Source: Hyphococcus aureus (GTDB lineage Bacteria; Pseudomonadota; Alphaproteobacteria; Caulobacterales; Parvularculaceae). Taken from it: a stretch of 64,000 nucleotides of DNA. Positions 50,575 to 59,164 of this stretch are shown here, piece by piece. The stretch covers positions 310,001-374,000 of the forward strand of contig NZ_JBHRSH010000001.1 of assembly GCF_042643165.1 (NCBI RefSeq), in the 5' to 3' direction. The translations under genes and the position numbers were made by a program. How positions within the stretch are numbered: the first letter of the stretch is position 1; each line of letters begins with the position of its first letter. The notes beneath the pieces were generated by a model that worked only from the letters and a program-made list of their open reading frames with translations, did no database searches and was not told the DNA's origin.

Positions 50575-51200
50575 GGCTGAAAATGTCCCTCACTGGCGAG
50601 TTCGCCCATACGCGTCTCCAACACGCCCATGAAGCTCTGGGCGTCGCCGGTCCATGAAATCGCCGCGCCGGCGATCACATCGCAGGTAAAGGGAACAAGA
50701 ATAAGGCTGCCCTTTGGAAGCGCCTTGCCGAGGCCATGCATGAAAACAGGATAGACGGGAACATCGGGACGCGCCTTCGCCAGATAGGCGACGCCGCGTT
50801 TGAAATCCGCACGCTGCTCAGGCTCGCCGCGCGAGCCTTCGGGAAAGAGGATGAGAATTTCATTGCGATCGAGCGCGTCTTCGAGATCGGCGAGCGGGTT
50901 TTTCCTCACCGCCCCCCGAGCGAGCGGGATGATGTTGATGATGGTCGACGCGAACCAGTTGAGCCATTTATTGGCCAGAAAATAATCCGCCGCCGCTGCG
51001 GGCCGCAACAGATGCAGATCTTTGAGCGGAAACAACGCCATCAAGGTCAGCGTATCGAGATGAGAGTTGTGATTGGCGACAACAATCGCCGGTCCTTTCT
51101 TAGGCAGGTGCTCTCTCCCGCGCACATTCATACCAAGAATGACGAGCAACACCGGCCGCACGACGATGACGAAGAAAAGAAACTGGAGAAAATTTTTCAT
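50565..51200 (-). CDS. 1-acyl-glycerol-3-phosphate acyltransferase-like (PlsC family)
   Basis: The 211-aa acyltransferase has a short N-terminal hydrophobic anchor, motif I VVANHNSHLDTL (about 38-49, HxxxxD as HLD with N-S spacing NHNSHLD) and motif III LFPEGSRGEPE (about 117-127). It should transfer an acyl chain to a lysophospholipid or similar. Its operon partners (a CdsA-like and a CDP-alcohol transferase) argue for a dedicated phospholipid branch, similar in content to the E. coli ynbABC set from memory. Confidence 0.85.
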   Translation of the reverse strand: MKNFLQFLFFVIVVRPVLLVILGMNVRGREHLPKKGPAIVVANHNSHLDTLTLMALFPLKDLHLLRPAAAADYFLANKWLNWFASTIINIIPLARGAVRKNPLADLEDALDRNEILILFPEGSRGEPEQRADFKRGVAYLAKARPDVPVYPVFMHGLGKALPKGSLILVPFTCDVIAGAAISWTGDAQSFMGVLETRMGELASEGHFQPWE

Positions 51201-51219
51201 GCCGTCATTTCCACACGGC

Positions 51220-51753
51220 CTAATCGTTCTTCGCGCTTTGCCGTGAATAAAGGCCCTGTATCAAATCCGAAGTCGCCTGACGGGGTTGTCCCTCAGAGTC
51301 CTCTTCGCCGGCAGGCAGCCAATCGGCGAGCACCGCCGCGAATTCGGGAGACCCGGTATAAAACTTCAGAACGGCCTTGGCGCGATTGGTGGAAAACATC
51401 TCCGGCACTGGCGCCATATATGACTGCCATGATTTCTCGTCTAAATTCCCCGACTTGTACTGATGCCAAGCGAACTCTCTTATTCTGATCGCCTTAACGA
51501 GCAGCCATACGAACCGGCGTTCTTCTTCCAACGTCAGCTTGACATCGTCCCGAACGAGATGAGGGTCCACAGAGAAGGTCATAAAGTCGGAGAATAATCC
51601 GAGATCTGATTCGAGCAGGCCTTGCCGCGAGCTGGTCAATATCGCGTCCGTGTTTTGCCGGACCTGACGGGCGACATAGAAGAGAGACGCAACGATGATC
51701 ACGATCCCTACGATGTCGGCAATGGTCGAAATTGCTTCCCAGTTTACCGTCAT
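51220..51753 (-). CDS. Single-helix membrane protein of unknown function
   Basis: The 177-aa protein has one N-terminal membrane helix (IADIVGIVIIVASLFYVARQV, about 11-31) and a soluble helical domain with EERRFVWLLVKAIRIREFAW (about 75-94), WQSYMAPVP and YTGSPEFAAVLADWL. This layout occurs in many proteobacterial proteins without known function. It lies between the acyltransferase and CdsA-like genes but with 85 bp upstream of its ATG, so it may have its own promoter. Confidence 0.72.
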   Translation of the reverse strand: MTVNWEAISTIADIVGIVIIVASLFYVARQVRQNTDAILTSSRQGLLESDLGLFSDFMTFSVDPHLVRDDVKLTLEEERRFVWLLVKAIRIREFAWHQYKSGNLDEKSWQSYMAPVPEMFSTNRAKAVLKFYTGSPEFAAVLADWLPAGEEDSEGQPRQATSDLIQGLYSRQSAKND

Positions 51754-51838
51754 ACCCTAATGTTCCCCTGGATTGCCTGAACGCGAATAGCTGACTTTAT
51801 CGATAGATTGCACCACGGTCGCCGACAAAAACTCCTCA

Positions 51839-52795
51839 TCACACCCGCCCGCTGAAGACGAAAAAGTGCATAGCGTGGTAAAATACCGGCGCGGCGTAGG
51901 TGAGGCTGTCGACGCGATCCAAAATCCCGCCATGACCCGGAATGAGCCCGCCGGAATCCTTCACGCCAAGGTCACGCTTGAACGCTGAAATGGTGATGTC
52001 GCCGAGGAAGCCTGCAATGGCGATGATGCCGCCGGCGACCGCGGCGTAATAAAACGGCATGGACGTCAGGAACGGTCCCGCAACAGCGGCGGCGATGATG
52101 GTCGAGGACAGCCCGCCGATAAAACCTTCCCAGGTTTTCTTGGGGCTCACCTTCGGGACGATCTTGTGTTTGCCAAAAAGCTTGCCCCAGGTGAACTGCG
52201 CCACGTCATTGAATTGCGTCAGCGCCACGAGGAAGAGGAGCAACCCCGCCCCGCCCGCAGGACCTGCAAGCGCCTTGTCGGTTGAGAGCAGCATCGCCGT
52301 GTGGCTCAGCGCAAAGACAGTGATCATGAGCCCCCACGAGATGGTCCCGACGGCGCGCAGAAATCCTTCCGTTTTTCCGGCGAGCGTCATCGCCATGGGG
52401 ATGAACAGGAACGTCCAGACCGGGATGAAGGTCAGAAAGTGACCATATTCATTCCGGTGCGCGAAATAGAATTGAAACGGAATCGTCCAATAGGCGAACA
52501 GAAGAATGAGCCGATCGACCCGCCGCGTGGGGATCAGCGAAAGATATTCCTTGAACGCCAGAAACGTCACGAAGGCGAGGAAAACCGTCGAGACGATCCG
52601 GTTGGTGACGATGGCGATGGCGAAAATGGTGATCATGAACCACCACGACGTCACCCGGCGGGAAAGCTCGGCCGTTCCTTCGCCCGGCCGCGTCCGCTTC
52701 ATCACCGCAACAGCGATACTGGCGATCACCAGCAGGCCATAGATGACCGCAATGGCGTAGAAAACATTATCCGGAAGGGCGTCAGGAATTCGCAT
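51839..52795 (-). CDS. Phosphatidate cytidylyltransferase (CdsA-like)
   Basis: The 318-aa protein has eight or so membrane helices and the C-terminal CDS signature: SAFKRDLGVKDSGGLIPGHG followed by GILDRVDSL (about 265-300). Residues 215-235 contain KVSPKKTWEGFIGG, also diagnostic. It makes CDP-diacylglycerol. Because it is paired with its own CDP-alcohol phosphatidyltransferase (14-bp overlap), it may be a second, specialised CdsA rather than the housekeeping enzyme. That enzyme would be elsewhere. Confidence 0.9.
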   Translation of the reverse strand: MRIPDALPDNVFYAIAVIYGLLVIASIAVAVMKRTRPGEGTAELSRRVTSWWFMITIFAIAIVTNRIVSTVFLAFVTFLAFKEYLSLIPTRRVDRLILLFAYWTIPFQFYFAHRNEYGHFLTFIPVWTFLFIPMAMTLAGKTEGFLRAVGTISWGLMITVFALSHTAMLLSTDKALAGPAGGAGLLLFLVALTQFNDVAQFTWGKLFGKHKIVPKVSPKKTWEGFIGGLSSTIIAAAVAGPFLTSMPFYYAAVAGGIIAIAGFLGDITISAFKRDLGVKDSGGLIPGHGGILDRVDSLTYAAPVFYHAMHFFVFSGRV

Positions 52796-53396
52796 TTTGA
52801 ACCTCTTTCAACGCCAGTCTTGAGCGATTCACAATCGTGGCGGCGCTCAAAGCGCAGGCGAATGCAATCAGCACCGTCGACCAGCGGCCCGGATCGAAAA
52901 TGATGAGCAGAATCGCAAGCGCGCCAAAAAAGAAGGCGCGATCCGACTTGCCAAACGGGCCGTCATAGCGCCGCGACGCGCCGATCTGGACGCCGATGAC
53001 GCCGGTCATTTCCGCAATGACGCCCAACAACACCGCGACGACAACCAGCGGCGCCGGCAAGCCGGGGATGAAGGCGAAAGGCAAATAAAGCGCCGCATCG
53101 GAAATGACGTCCGTCAGTTCATTGAGGATCGCGCCGAGTTTCGACGCCTGCCCGAACTCGCGCGCCAGCATGCCGTCAATCGCGTTCAGCGCCATACGAA
53201 TGAAGAGAATGATGGGCAGGAGAATGAGCACCCACTTCGCGCCGGGATTCATTATATGCGCCGCGCCATGGGCCAGCGAAAGTCCGCTGGCGATCAGTGT
53301 CACCTGATTGGCGGTGACGCCCGCATCGGCCAGCCGCATGCAGAACGGTCTGAGCAGAGCCTGAAATTTAGGTTTAAGGTCGTAGATGGTGGGCAA
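52782..53396 (-). CDS. CDP-alcohol phosphatidyltransferase, Asn-substituted motif
   Basis: The 204-aa membrane enzyme has the CDP-OH-P signature as NAIDGMLAREF and KLGAILNELTD (about 72-96), against the canonical D1xxD2Gxx AR...GxxxD3xxxD4. Asn therefore replaces the first and third metal-binding Asp. I recall the Asn form from a related subfamily, so it is probably a true variant, not damage. The start is TTG with GGGAGA upstream. The acceptor alcohol is unknown. It is transcribed first in the lipid operon. Confidence 0.85.
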   Translation of the reverse strand: MPTIYDLKPKFQALLRPFCMRLADAGVTANQVTLIASGLSLAHGAAHIMNPGAKWVLILLPIILFIRMALNAIDGMLAREFGQASKLGAILNELTDVISDAALYLPFAFIPGLPAPLVVVAVLLGVIAEMTGVIGVQIGASRRYDGPFGKSDRAFFFGALAILLIIFDPGRWSTVLIAFACALSAATIVNRSRLALKEVQNANS

Positions 53397-53515
53397 GAGA
53401 TCTCTCCCGATCTATCGATGACAGCATAGGCAGATTTGCCCAGCATGCGCGAGCGGGTCCGTATTGACCGTTAAGACGAATGTTGAAATTCTAAGGTGCT
53501 GGCTTGGAGGATCGT

Positions 53516-54292
53516 ATGACCAGCACATTGACGCCTTCCCATCAAAACATTCTCGACAACATTCAAGCGAAGATCAGAGCGGATGACCGGTTCCTCGGCC
53601 TCCTCGCCGGCGGCTCACTTATTCATGGCGGGGTCGACGAATTTTCCGATCTCGATCTCGTCCTTGTCGTCGCTGACGCCGCCTATGACGCCCTCATGGC
53701 GCAACGGCTCGACATTGCCGAGCAGTTCGGCGATCTGCTTGCGGCTTTCACCGGCGAACATGTGGGGGAGCCGCGGCTGCTGATCTGTCTTTATGGACCC
53801 GACACTATCCATGTGGATCTGAAATTTATCGTCCCGGGCGCGCTGTCTCAACTGATCGAACATCCGCTCGTTCTTTTCGATCGCGACGGATCGGTGGAGG
53901 CGCTGCTCGGCAAGGCTTCAGTGCGCTGGCCAGACCAGAATATCGACTGGTTCGAGGAACGCTTCTGGATCTGGGTTCACTATGGAGCGACGAAACTTGG
54001 CCGCGGCGAGCTCTTCGAAGCCATAGGCATGCTCGCCTTCATTCGCGATCAGGTCCTGGGACCCTTGTGTTACATGCGCGAAAACCAGCCCCAGCGCGGC
54101 ATACGCCGGATCGAACAGAAATTCCCGAGTGATGCATTACGCCTGAAAGCAACGCTCGCCGCCCATGACCGAAATAGCGTCAAGGATGCGCTTCAATCAG
54201 CGATGACGTTATACGAAGAACTGACGGCGGATCAGCTTCCGCCCGACACGGCTCTGCGCAAACAGGTGCGGACATATGTGCAAAACGTTTAG
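53516..54292 (+). CDS. Nucleotidyltransferase-domain protein (aminoglycoside-adenylyltransferase-like fold)
   Basis: The 258-aa protein has the pol-beta-type nucleotidyltransferase motif LLAGGSLIHGGVDEFSDLDL (about 28-47), with GGS and the DxD metal pair, then a third carboxylate in HVDLKFI (about 100). A C-terminal helical domain follows. Enzymes of this fold adenylylate antibiotics, proteins or tRNAs. The substrate here is not evident. The ATG at 53516 sits 6 bp past GGAGGAT; an upstream TTG at 53504 has poorer spacing. Confidence 0.8.
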   Translation: MTSTLTPSHQNILDNIQAKIRADDRFLGLLAGGSLIHGGVDEFSDLDLVLVVADAAYDALMAQRLDIAEQFGDLLAAFTGEHVGEPRLLICLYGPDTIHVDLKFIVPGALSQLIEHPLVLFDRDGSVEALLGKASVRWPDQNIDWFEERFWIWVHYGATKLGRGELFEAIGMLAFIRDQVLGPLCYMRENQPQRGIRRIEQKFPSDALRLKATLAAHDRNSVKDALQSAMTLYEELTADQLPPDTALRKQVRTYVQNV

Positions 54293-54316
54293 CGGCTGTA
54301 GTCACTCCCTACTCGC

Positions 54317-54802
54317 TTAAACGTCTCCCCATAGTTTCCTCGCAACCCGCTCATATAGCGATTGACGTTCAAGCGCGGCGTCAAGCCGGTCCAGCGCGGC
54401 GACAACATTTCGCGCCTCATGGTTCAATTCGATCGACGCATCTTCGAGCGCTTGCCAGAGGGGAGATAAAGTGTCGACGAGCCTTTTTCCTTTCGCCGTC
54501 AGATGCAAAATGCGCTGACGGCCGTCGGACTTATCGGCTGTCGCAACGATGATGTTCGCCGCCTCAAGCGAGCGGCGCGTTTCGCTGACCGAGGCGTGCG
54601 TGATCCTCAAGGCCTGGGCCAGCTCTTTCACCGTCATCGGCCCGTTAACGACAAGCTCATTAAGGACGCCAAACCAGCGCTGCTCGAACTGCACGCCCTG
54701 TTCTTTGTAAAGGCTCTTCGCGTCTCGATCGATCAGCTCCGACAAGCGCCGCAGCCGCTTACCGATCGCCGTTTTATCGCTAAATCCTCTCGTTTCAGCC
54801 AT
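54317..54802 (-). CDS. MarR-family transcriptional regulator
   Basis: The 161-aa protein has the MarR winged helix: LNELVVNGPMTVKELAQALR (about 47-66), ITHASVSETRRSLEAANI (about 67-84), then the wing with DKSDGRQRILHLTAKGKRL (about 90-108). The ATG follows AAAGGAGTCAATTAGAA. It is divergent from a dipeptidase gene with a 26-bp perfect palindrome between, which is almost certainly its operator. The effector is unknown. Confidence 0.92.
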   Translation of the reverse strand: MAETRGFSDKTAIGKRLRRLSELIDRDAKSLYKEQGVQFEQRWFGVLNELVVNGPMTVKELAQALRITHASVSETRRSLEAANIIVATADKSDGRQRILHLTAKGKRLVDTLSPLWQALEDASIELNHEARNVVAALDRLDAALERQSLYERVARKLWGDV

Positions 54803-54823
54803 TTCTAATTGACTCCTTTCTGC

Positions 54824-54849
54824 AAATTACGTAGGCGCCTACGTAATTT
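54824..54849. promoter_or_regulatory. 26-bp perfect palindrome, MarR operator candidate
   Basis: The 13-bp arm AAATTACGTAGGC repeats exactly in reverse complement, centred between 54836 and 54837. It lies 22 bp upstream of the MarR ATG and 34 bp upstream of the dipeptidase ATG, able to block both promoters. Confidence 0.85.
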
Positions 54850-54882
54850 TTTGCAAGCAAAACCATCATAAGGGAAACCGCC

Positions 54883-55995
54883 ATGCGCCAGACCAGACGA
54901 ACCCTTCTTCAATCTGCCGGGGGATTGCTGTTTTCCGGCGCCATCGCGGCCTGCTCGCCAAGCAACCGCAGCGCCGATGTGGTCGCCTCCGCAAGGCGGC
55001 TCATGATCAATGGCAATATGGTCATCGCCTTCGATGGCGAAGGAAGCATGAGCGAGGGTCTTAAAAATAAAATCCGGGAATCGGGCCTCTGCGCGATCAA
55101 AATCTCCATGGGCGGCAGCGGCGGGAGCTATGCTGAAACGCTTGAAGAACTCGCCGCCTATGATGCGGCGATCGCGGACAATGCAGATATCTTTCAATCT
55201 ATCGCCTCGGTCGCCGACATTGATGAAGCCCACACATCACGGCGGCTTGGGATCATCAAATCCTTCGAAGCCGCCACCATGCATGACGGGCAACCGGCGC
55301 GCATCGCAGAATTCGCCGCCCAGGGCGTCAGGGTCATGCAGCTCGGCTACAACACCACCAGCCCATTCGGCGCGGGCGTCATGTCGGTCGATGGACCGCT
55401 CGGCCTGAGTGACCTTGGCCGTGAAGCGGTTTCGGTGATGCAGGAAAACGGTGTGCTGCTAGATCTCAGTCACGCCCATGAGCAAACCATGTTCGACGCC
55501 ATCAAGGCCTCAACGCGGCCGGTCGCCGTCACTCATTCAGGTTGCGCAGGCGTTTATCAACATCAGCGCAACAAGTCGGATGAAGCATTGAAAAGCGTCG
55601 CGGATACGGGCGGCGTCGTTGGCATATATGAGTTGAGCTATTTGACGCCTGACAACGAACCAACGCCGCTGAGCGCCTATGTCGCGCATCTCAGCCATGC
55701 GCTGAAAATCTGTGGCGAGGATCATGTGGGGATCGGCAGCGACGCGGTGCTGCCGGCCTTTGACGTCAGCCCGGAAAGCATTGCGCAATGGGATGCGGTC
55801 AACGCCGCGCGAAAGGAAGCCGGGATCGCCGCGCCCGGCGAGGGGCCCATGCCCTTTGTGGTCGGGCTCAACGGACCGCAGCGTATGTATGTCATCGCCG
55901 ATGAACTGAAAAAACTCGGCTATGCTGAAAGCGCCGTCGACAAGGTCTTGGGGCTGAACTTCAAACGCGTGTTCCGCGACGCGTGGCAGTCCTAA
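54883..55995 (+). CDS. M19 membrane-dipeptidase-like protein with altered metal site
   Basis: The 370-aa protein starts with a twin-arginine-type lipoprotein signal (RQTRRTLLQSAGGLLFSGAI, Cys about 24). It keeps the M19 later ligands: Glu in IKSFEAATM (about 126), His in LDLSHAHEQ (about 196-204) and His in VAVTHSGCAG (about 215-224), and the VGIGSDA strand (about 284). At the first motif, where M19 enzymes have DGHND, it reads FDGEGS, so the HxD pair is missing. Activity on dipeptides is therefore doubtful. Controlled by the divergent MarR. Confidence 0.82.
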   Translation: MRQTRRTLLQSAGGLLFSGAIAACSPSNRSADVVASARRLMINGNMVIAFDGEGSMSEGLKNKIRESGLCAIKISMGGSGGSYAETLEELAAYDAAIADNADIFQSIASVADIDEAHTSRRLGIIKSFEAATMHDGQPARIAEFAAQGVRVMQLGYNTTSPFGAGVMSVDGPLGLSDLGREAVSVMQENGVLLDLSHAHEQTMFDAIKASTRPVAVTHSGCAGVYQHQRNKSDEALKSVADTGGVVGIYELSYLTPDNEPTPLSAYVAHLSHALKICGEDHVGIGSDAVLPAFDVSPESIAQWDAVNAARKEAGIAAPGEGPMPFVVGLNGPQRMYVIADELKKLGYAESAVDKVLGLNFKRVFRDAWQS

Positions 55996-56261
55996 TTCAA
56001 CCCGTACTCGCTCACGTTCCGTAATTCAGCCGCCCCGATCAGCTTCTTGCCGGCGAGGCGCACCGAGTGGATCGGGCCTTCGAGTTCGCGAGTCCAGAAA
56101 TCAAGAAAGCGCGACAGCACCGGATATTTCGGGGCGATGTCGTAATCCTGCCAGAGATAGGACTGAAGAAGACCCGGATGGTCGGGAAGGTGGTAAAGAA
56201 TCTCCGCCGTGGCGAGGCGATAGCCCTCAAGCTGTCTCTTGAAAGAATGGTCCGCACGCAT
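55992..56261 (-). CDS. usg: Usg family protein
   Basis: The 89-aa protein matches the alphaproteobacterial Usg family along its whole length: FKRQLEGYRLATAEILYHLP (about 6-25), LLQSYLWQDYDIAPKYPVL (about 31-49), FLDFWTRELEGPIHSVRLAG (about 52-71). Function is unknown; the name comes from an E. coli gene upstream of truA. The ATG at 56261 has a textbook site (AAGGAGACAGCT). The longer frame to 56300 has none. Its stop overlaps the dipeptidase stop by 4 bp. Confidence 0.88.
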   Translation of the reverse strand: MRADHSFKRQLEGYRLATAEILYHLPDHPGLLQSYLWQDYDIAPKYPVLSRFLDFWTRELEGPIHSVRLAGKKLIGAAELRNVSEYGLN

Positions 56262-56554
56262 AGCTGTCTCCTTCCAAAACGCAACGGGAAATGCGATCAC
56301 GAATTATCGCCGCAAAACCTCATCAACCGGCAAGCTTGACAGGACCGATTAAATCAAAATTCTTCATTATTTTTCAATATGTTAGCAGCCATTCGCGCAG
56401 ACTGCTGACAGCCTCGGGCGAAAAATCGCCCTCCCCCGCATTTTTTCTCTTTACAGGGGGGCGCATCATTCCTATTTGGCGAGTTCGTCATTCCCATGGG
56501 ACCACTCGCAAGAATGGCGCTTTGGTTGTAGCTGCCTTTGCGAGGTTCCATGAG

Positions 56555-57754
56555 ATGGACAAACACACATCTGCGCTTGCGCTGGTCGTAGCTGACCGTC
56601 CGGACTTACCCGTTCATTGCATCCGTCCTCACGCCGCCAAAAAAGCGGCGGACTGGTTCGTACGCCGTTTTCCAGGCGACGTGCTCTATGCGGTGAAGGC
56701 GAACCCCCACCCGGCCATTCTCGATGCGGTTTACGCAGCGGGCGTCCGCTGGTTCGATGTCGCCTCCCTGCCCGAGATCGAGCTTGTCGCGAACCGGTTC
56801 GAGGACGCGACGCTCGCCTTCATGCATCCGGTGAAAGCCCGTTCGGCGATCCGCCGCGCCTATTTCGATTATGGCGTCCGAATCTTCGTGCTCGACAGCC
56901 GCGAAGAGCTTGCGAAAATCGTCGAGGAAACCGGCGGCGCGAAAGACCTGCACCTTGTCGTGCGTCTCGCCGTCTCTTCCGACTACGCCGCGCACAAGCT
57001 CGGCGGCAAGTTCGGTGCGACCGGCACAGAAGCCGTATCGCTCCTGCGCGAGACCCGCGCGGCCGCAGACGAGCTGGGCGTTTCTTTCCATGTAGGCTCG
57101 CAATGCATGCGCCCGGAAGCCTGGCGCGTCGCCATGGGCCATGTGAGCGACGTTATTCGCGAAGCGGGCGTCACCGTCGATATCGTCGATGTGGGCGGCG
57201 GTTTTCCGGTCGCTTATCCGGGCCTGACACCGCCGCCGCTGGAAGACTACATGCGCGAGATCGAGGCCTGTTTCGAAGACATGCCGGTTCTTGAAAACGC
57301 TGATTTGTGGTGCGAGCCCGGCCGCGCGCTCTGCGCAGAAGCCGGCAGCCATGTGGTGCGCGTTGAGCTTCGCAAAGGCGATTGCCTGTATCTCAATGAC
57401 GGCGCGTATGGCGCTTTGTTTGACGCGGCCCATGGCGGCCTTGTCTATCCGGTGAAGATGCTCCGCGAAAAAAACTCGCCGCGCCGCCCGTTGCGTCCCT
57501 TCAAGCTGTACGGACCGACCTGCGATTCCATCGACGCCATGGAAGGCCCGTTCATGCTGCCGGCTGATGTCAGCGAAGGCGATTATATCGAATTCGGCAT
57601 GACCGGCGCCTATGGCTCGGCGCTCGCCACCAAATTCAACGGCTTTGGCGAATATATCGAAGCCCATGTCAAAGACGCGCCGATGATGAGCGTCTTTGAA
57701 ACCGAAAAACCGAAGCGCCGCTCTGCGAAAGTGATCGCAATCGGCGAGTTCTAA
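56555..57754 (+). CDS. PLP-dependent ornithine/diamino-acid decarboxylase (alanine-racemase fold)
   Basis: The 399-aa fold-type III decarboxylase has the PLP lysine in VLYAVKANPHPAIL (about 44-57), FHVGSQCMRP (about 177-186), glycine loop DVGGGFPVAYPG (about 211-222), WCEPGRALCAEAGS (about 250-263) and the catalytic Cys in YGPTCDSIDAMEG (about 318-330). It should make putrescine (or cadaverine) from ornithine (or lysine). The ATG at 56555 starts the family-like N-terminus. A terminator follows at 57781. It forms a polyamine pair with the next gene. Confidence 0.92.
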   Translation: MDKHTSALALVVADRPDLPVHCIRPHAAKKAADWFVRRFPGDVLYAVKANPHPAILDAVYAAGVRWFDVASLPEIELVANRFEDATLAFMHPVKARSAIRRAYFDYGVRIFVLDSREELAKIVEETGGAKDLHLVVRLAVSSDYAAHKLGGKFGATGTEAVSLLRETRAAADELGVSFHVGSQCMRPEAWRVAMGHVSDVIREAGVTVDIVDVGGGFPVAYPGLTPPPLEDYMREIEACFEDMPVLENADLWCEPGRALCAEAGSHVVRVELRKGDCLYLNDGAYGALFDAAHGGLVYPVKMLREKNSPRRPLRPFKLYGPTCDSIDAMEGPFMLPADVSEGDYIEFGMTGAYGSALATKFNGFGEYIEAHVKDAPMMSVFETEKPKRRSAKVIAIGEF

Positions 57755-57780
57755 AGTTTCAGCCAAAAGCTGGAAATGGC

Positions 57781-57817
57781 GGCGCTGATCGCTTAGATCA
57801 GCGCCGTCGCATTTTTT
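57781..57817 (+). terminator. Rho-independent terminator after the decarboxylase
   Basis: GGCGCTGATC (57781-57790) and GATCAGCGCC (57796-57805) form a 10-bp stem with loop GCTTA, followed by six T at 57812-57817. Confidence 0.8.
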
Positions 57818-57925
57818 ACGGCCCTCCGCGCATGACGTTCTCACGAACAAATGCGGCCCGGATCCGGTTTCCCACCCGGCCCATGGAATCCATTCAAGGC
57901 CGGACAACCGAAAGGACCGACTTTC

Positions 57926-58984
57926 ATGACCACCCAACCGCAAGACAATCGCAAAGCCGAATTGCTCGCAACACCCGTTGAGCATATCGACATTACCGAA
58001 TTCGATGCACGCCCGATTATCGACGCCTGGGGCAAGATGAGCTTCACCAGCCGCGACGCCGCCCGCGCCGCGCAAATCCTCAACATGGCGATCGAAGATG
58101 AAAATTGTTCGCCCTGGCTCATCATGGCGGGCTCTACCGGCGCCGGCGGGTGCCTGCATGTCTGGCGCGACATGGTCGAATACAACATGATCGACGCCGT
58201 GGTCGCCACGGGCGCCTGCATCATCGACATGGATTTCCTCGAAGCGCTCGGCTTCAAACATTATCAGGCGAATGAAGTCCCTGACGACAACACGCTGCGC
58301 TCGCTTTATATCGACCGCATCTACGACACCTATATTGACGAGGAAGAGCTGCAAAACGTCGATCACACGATCTACGCCATCTGTGAACAGCTTGAGCCCC
58401 GGCCCTACACGTCGCGCGAATTCATTTATGAAATCGGCAAATGGCTCGCCGCCGGCAACGCCAAGAAAAAAGATTCGCTGATCCAGCGCGCCTTTGAGAA
58501 AGACGTGCCGATCTTCGTGCCGGCTTTTTCAGACTGTTCCGCAGGCTTTGGCATCGTCAAGCACCAGGTCGAACGCCGCAAGGCGGGCAAGCCTTTCCTG
58601 ACGATCGATAGCGCCGGCGACTTCCGCGAACTGACCGAGATCAAACTTGCGGCAGGCACCACCGGCCTGTTCATGGTCGGCGGCGGCGTGCCGAAAAACT
58701 TTGCGCAGGACACTGTCGTCTGCGCTGAAATTCTCGGCCATGACGATGTGGAAGTGCACAAATACGCCGTGCAGATCACCGTCGCCGATGTTCGCGACGG
58801 CGCTTGCTCATCCTCAACGCTGCAAGAGGCGGCGAGCTGGGGCAAAGTCTCGACCGTACATGAACAAATGGTGTTCGCCGAAGCGACTTCCGTCGCGCCG
58901 CTGATCGTTTCCGACGCCTATCACCGCGGGGGCTGGAAAAAGCGCGAACCCCGCCGCTGGGCGAAGCTTTTCGAAAACGCATAA
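57926..58984 (+). CDS. Deoxyhypusine-synthase-like protein (probable homospermidine-type synthase)
   Basis: The 352-aa protein has the DHS fold: NCSPWLIMAGSTGAGGCLHV (about 53-72, NAD-binding), DAVVATGACIIDMD (about 83-96), VPIFVPAFSDCSAG (about 193-206), LFMVGGGVPKNF (about 250-261) and SSSTLQEAASWGKVST, with the active lysine of the WGK motif (about 303-313). In bacteria without eIF5A such enzymes join diamines or agmatine into homospermidine or similar polyamines. The start at 57926 was chosen for the family N-terminus and position after the terminator. It works naturally with the upstream decarboxylase. Confidence 0.88.
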   Translation: MTTQPQDNRKAELLATPVEHIDITEFDARPIIDAWGKMSFTSRDAARAAQILNMAIEDENCSPWLIMAGSTGAGGCLHVWRDMVEYNMIDAVVATGACIIDMDFLEALGFKHYQANEVPDDNTLRSLYIDRIYDTYIDEEELQNVDHTIYAICEQLEPRPYTSREFIYEIGKWLAAGNAKKKDSLIQRAFEKDVPIFVPAFSDCSAGFGIVKHQVERRKAGKPFLTIDSAGDFRELTEIKLAAGTTGLFMVGGGVPKNFAQDTVVCAEILGHDDVEVHKYAVQITVADVRDGACSSSTLQEAASWGKVSTVHEQMVFAEATSVAPLIVSDAYHRGGWKKREPRRWAKLFENA

Positions 58985-59164
58985 ACGTCTTCAGCCTTTT
59001 TTCATCCACCTTACCAATATTGCGCCGCCGCACCTGAAAAATGCGGCGGCGCCTTGCTTTCTGGGAAAAATTGCAACGAGCCGGTTAACCAGATGTTTTC
59101 CGCGAGCGGTGAAAATGCGCCCCAGATGGGGCGAACAAGCCGCATTCTTGAGGGCGGAAATTTT

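Noticed and set aside
56606..58366. 586-codon open frame on the minus strand
   Set aside because: It lies opposite the decarboxylase and the DHS-like gene, whose motifs are intact. The antisense frame has no recognisable domain and arises from high-GC codon use.
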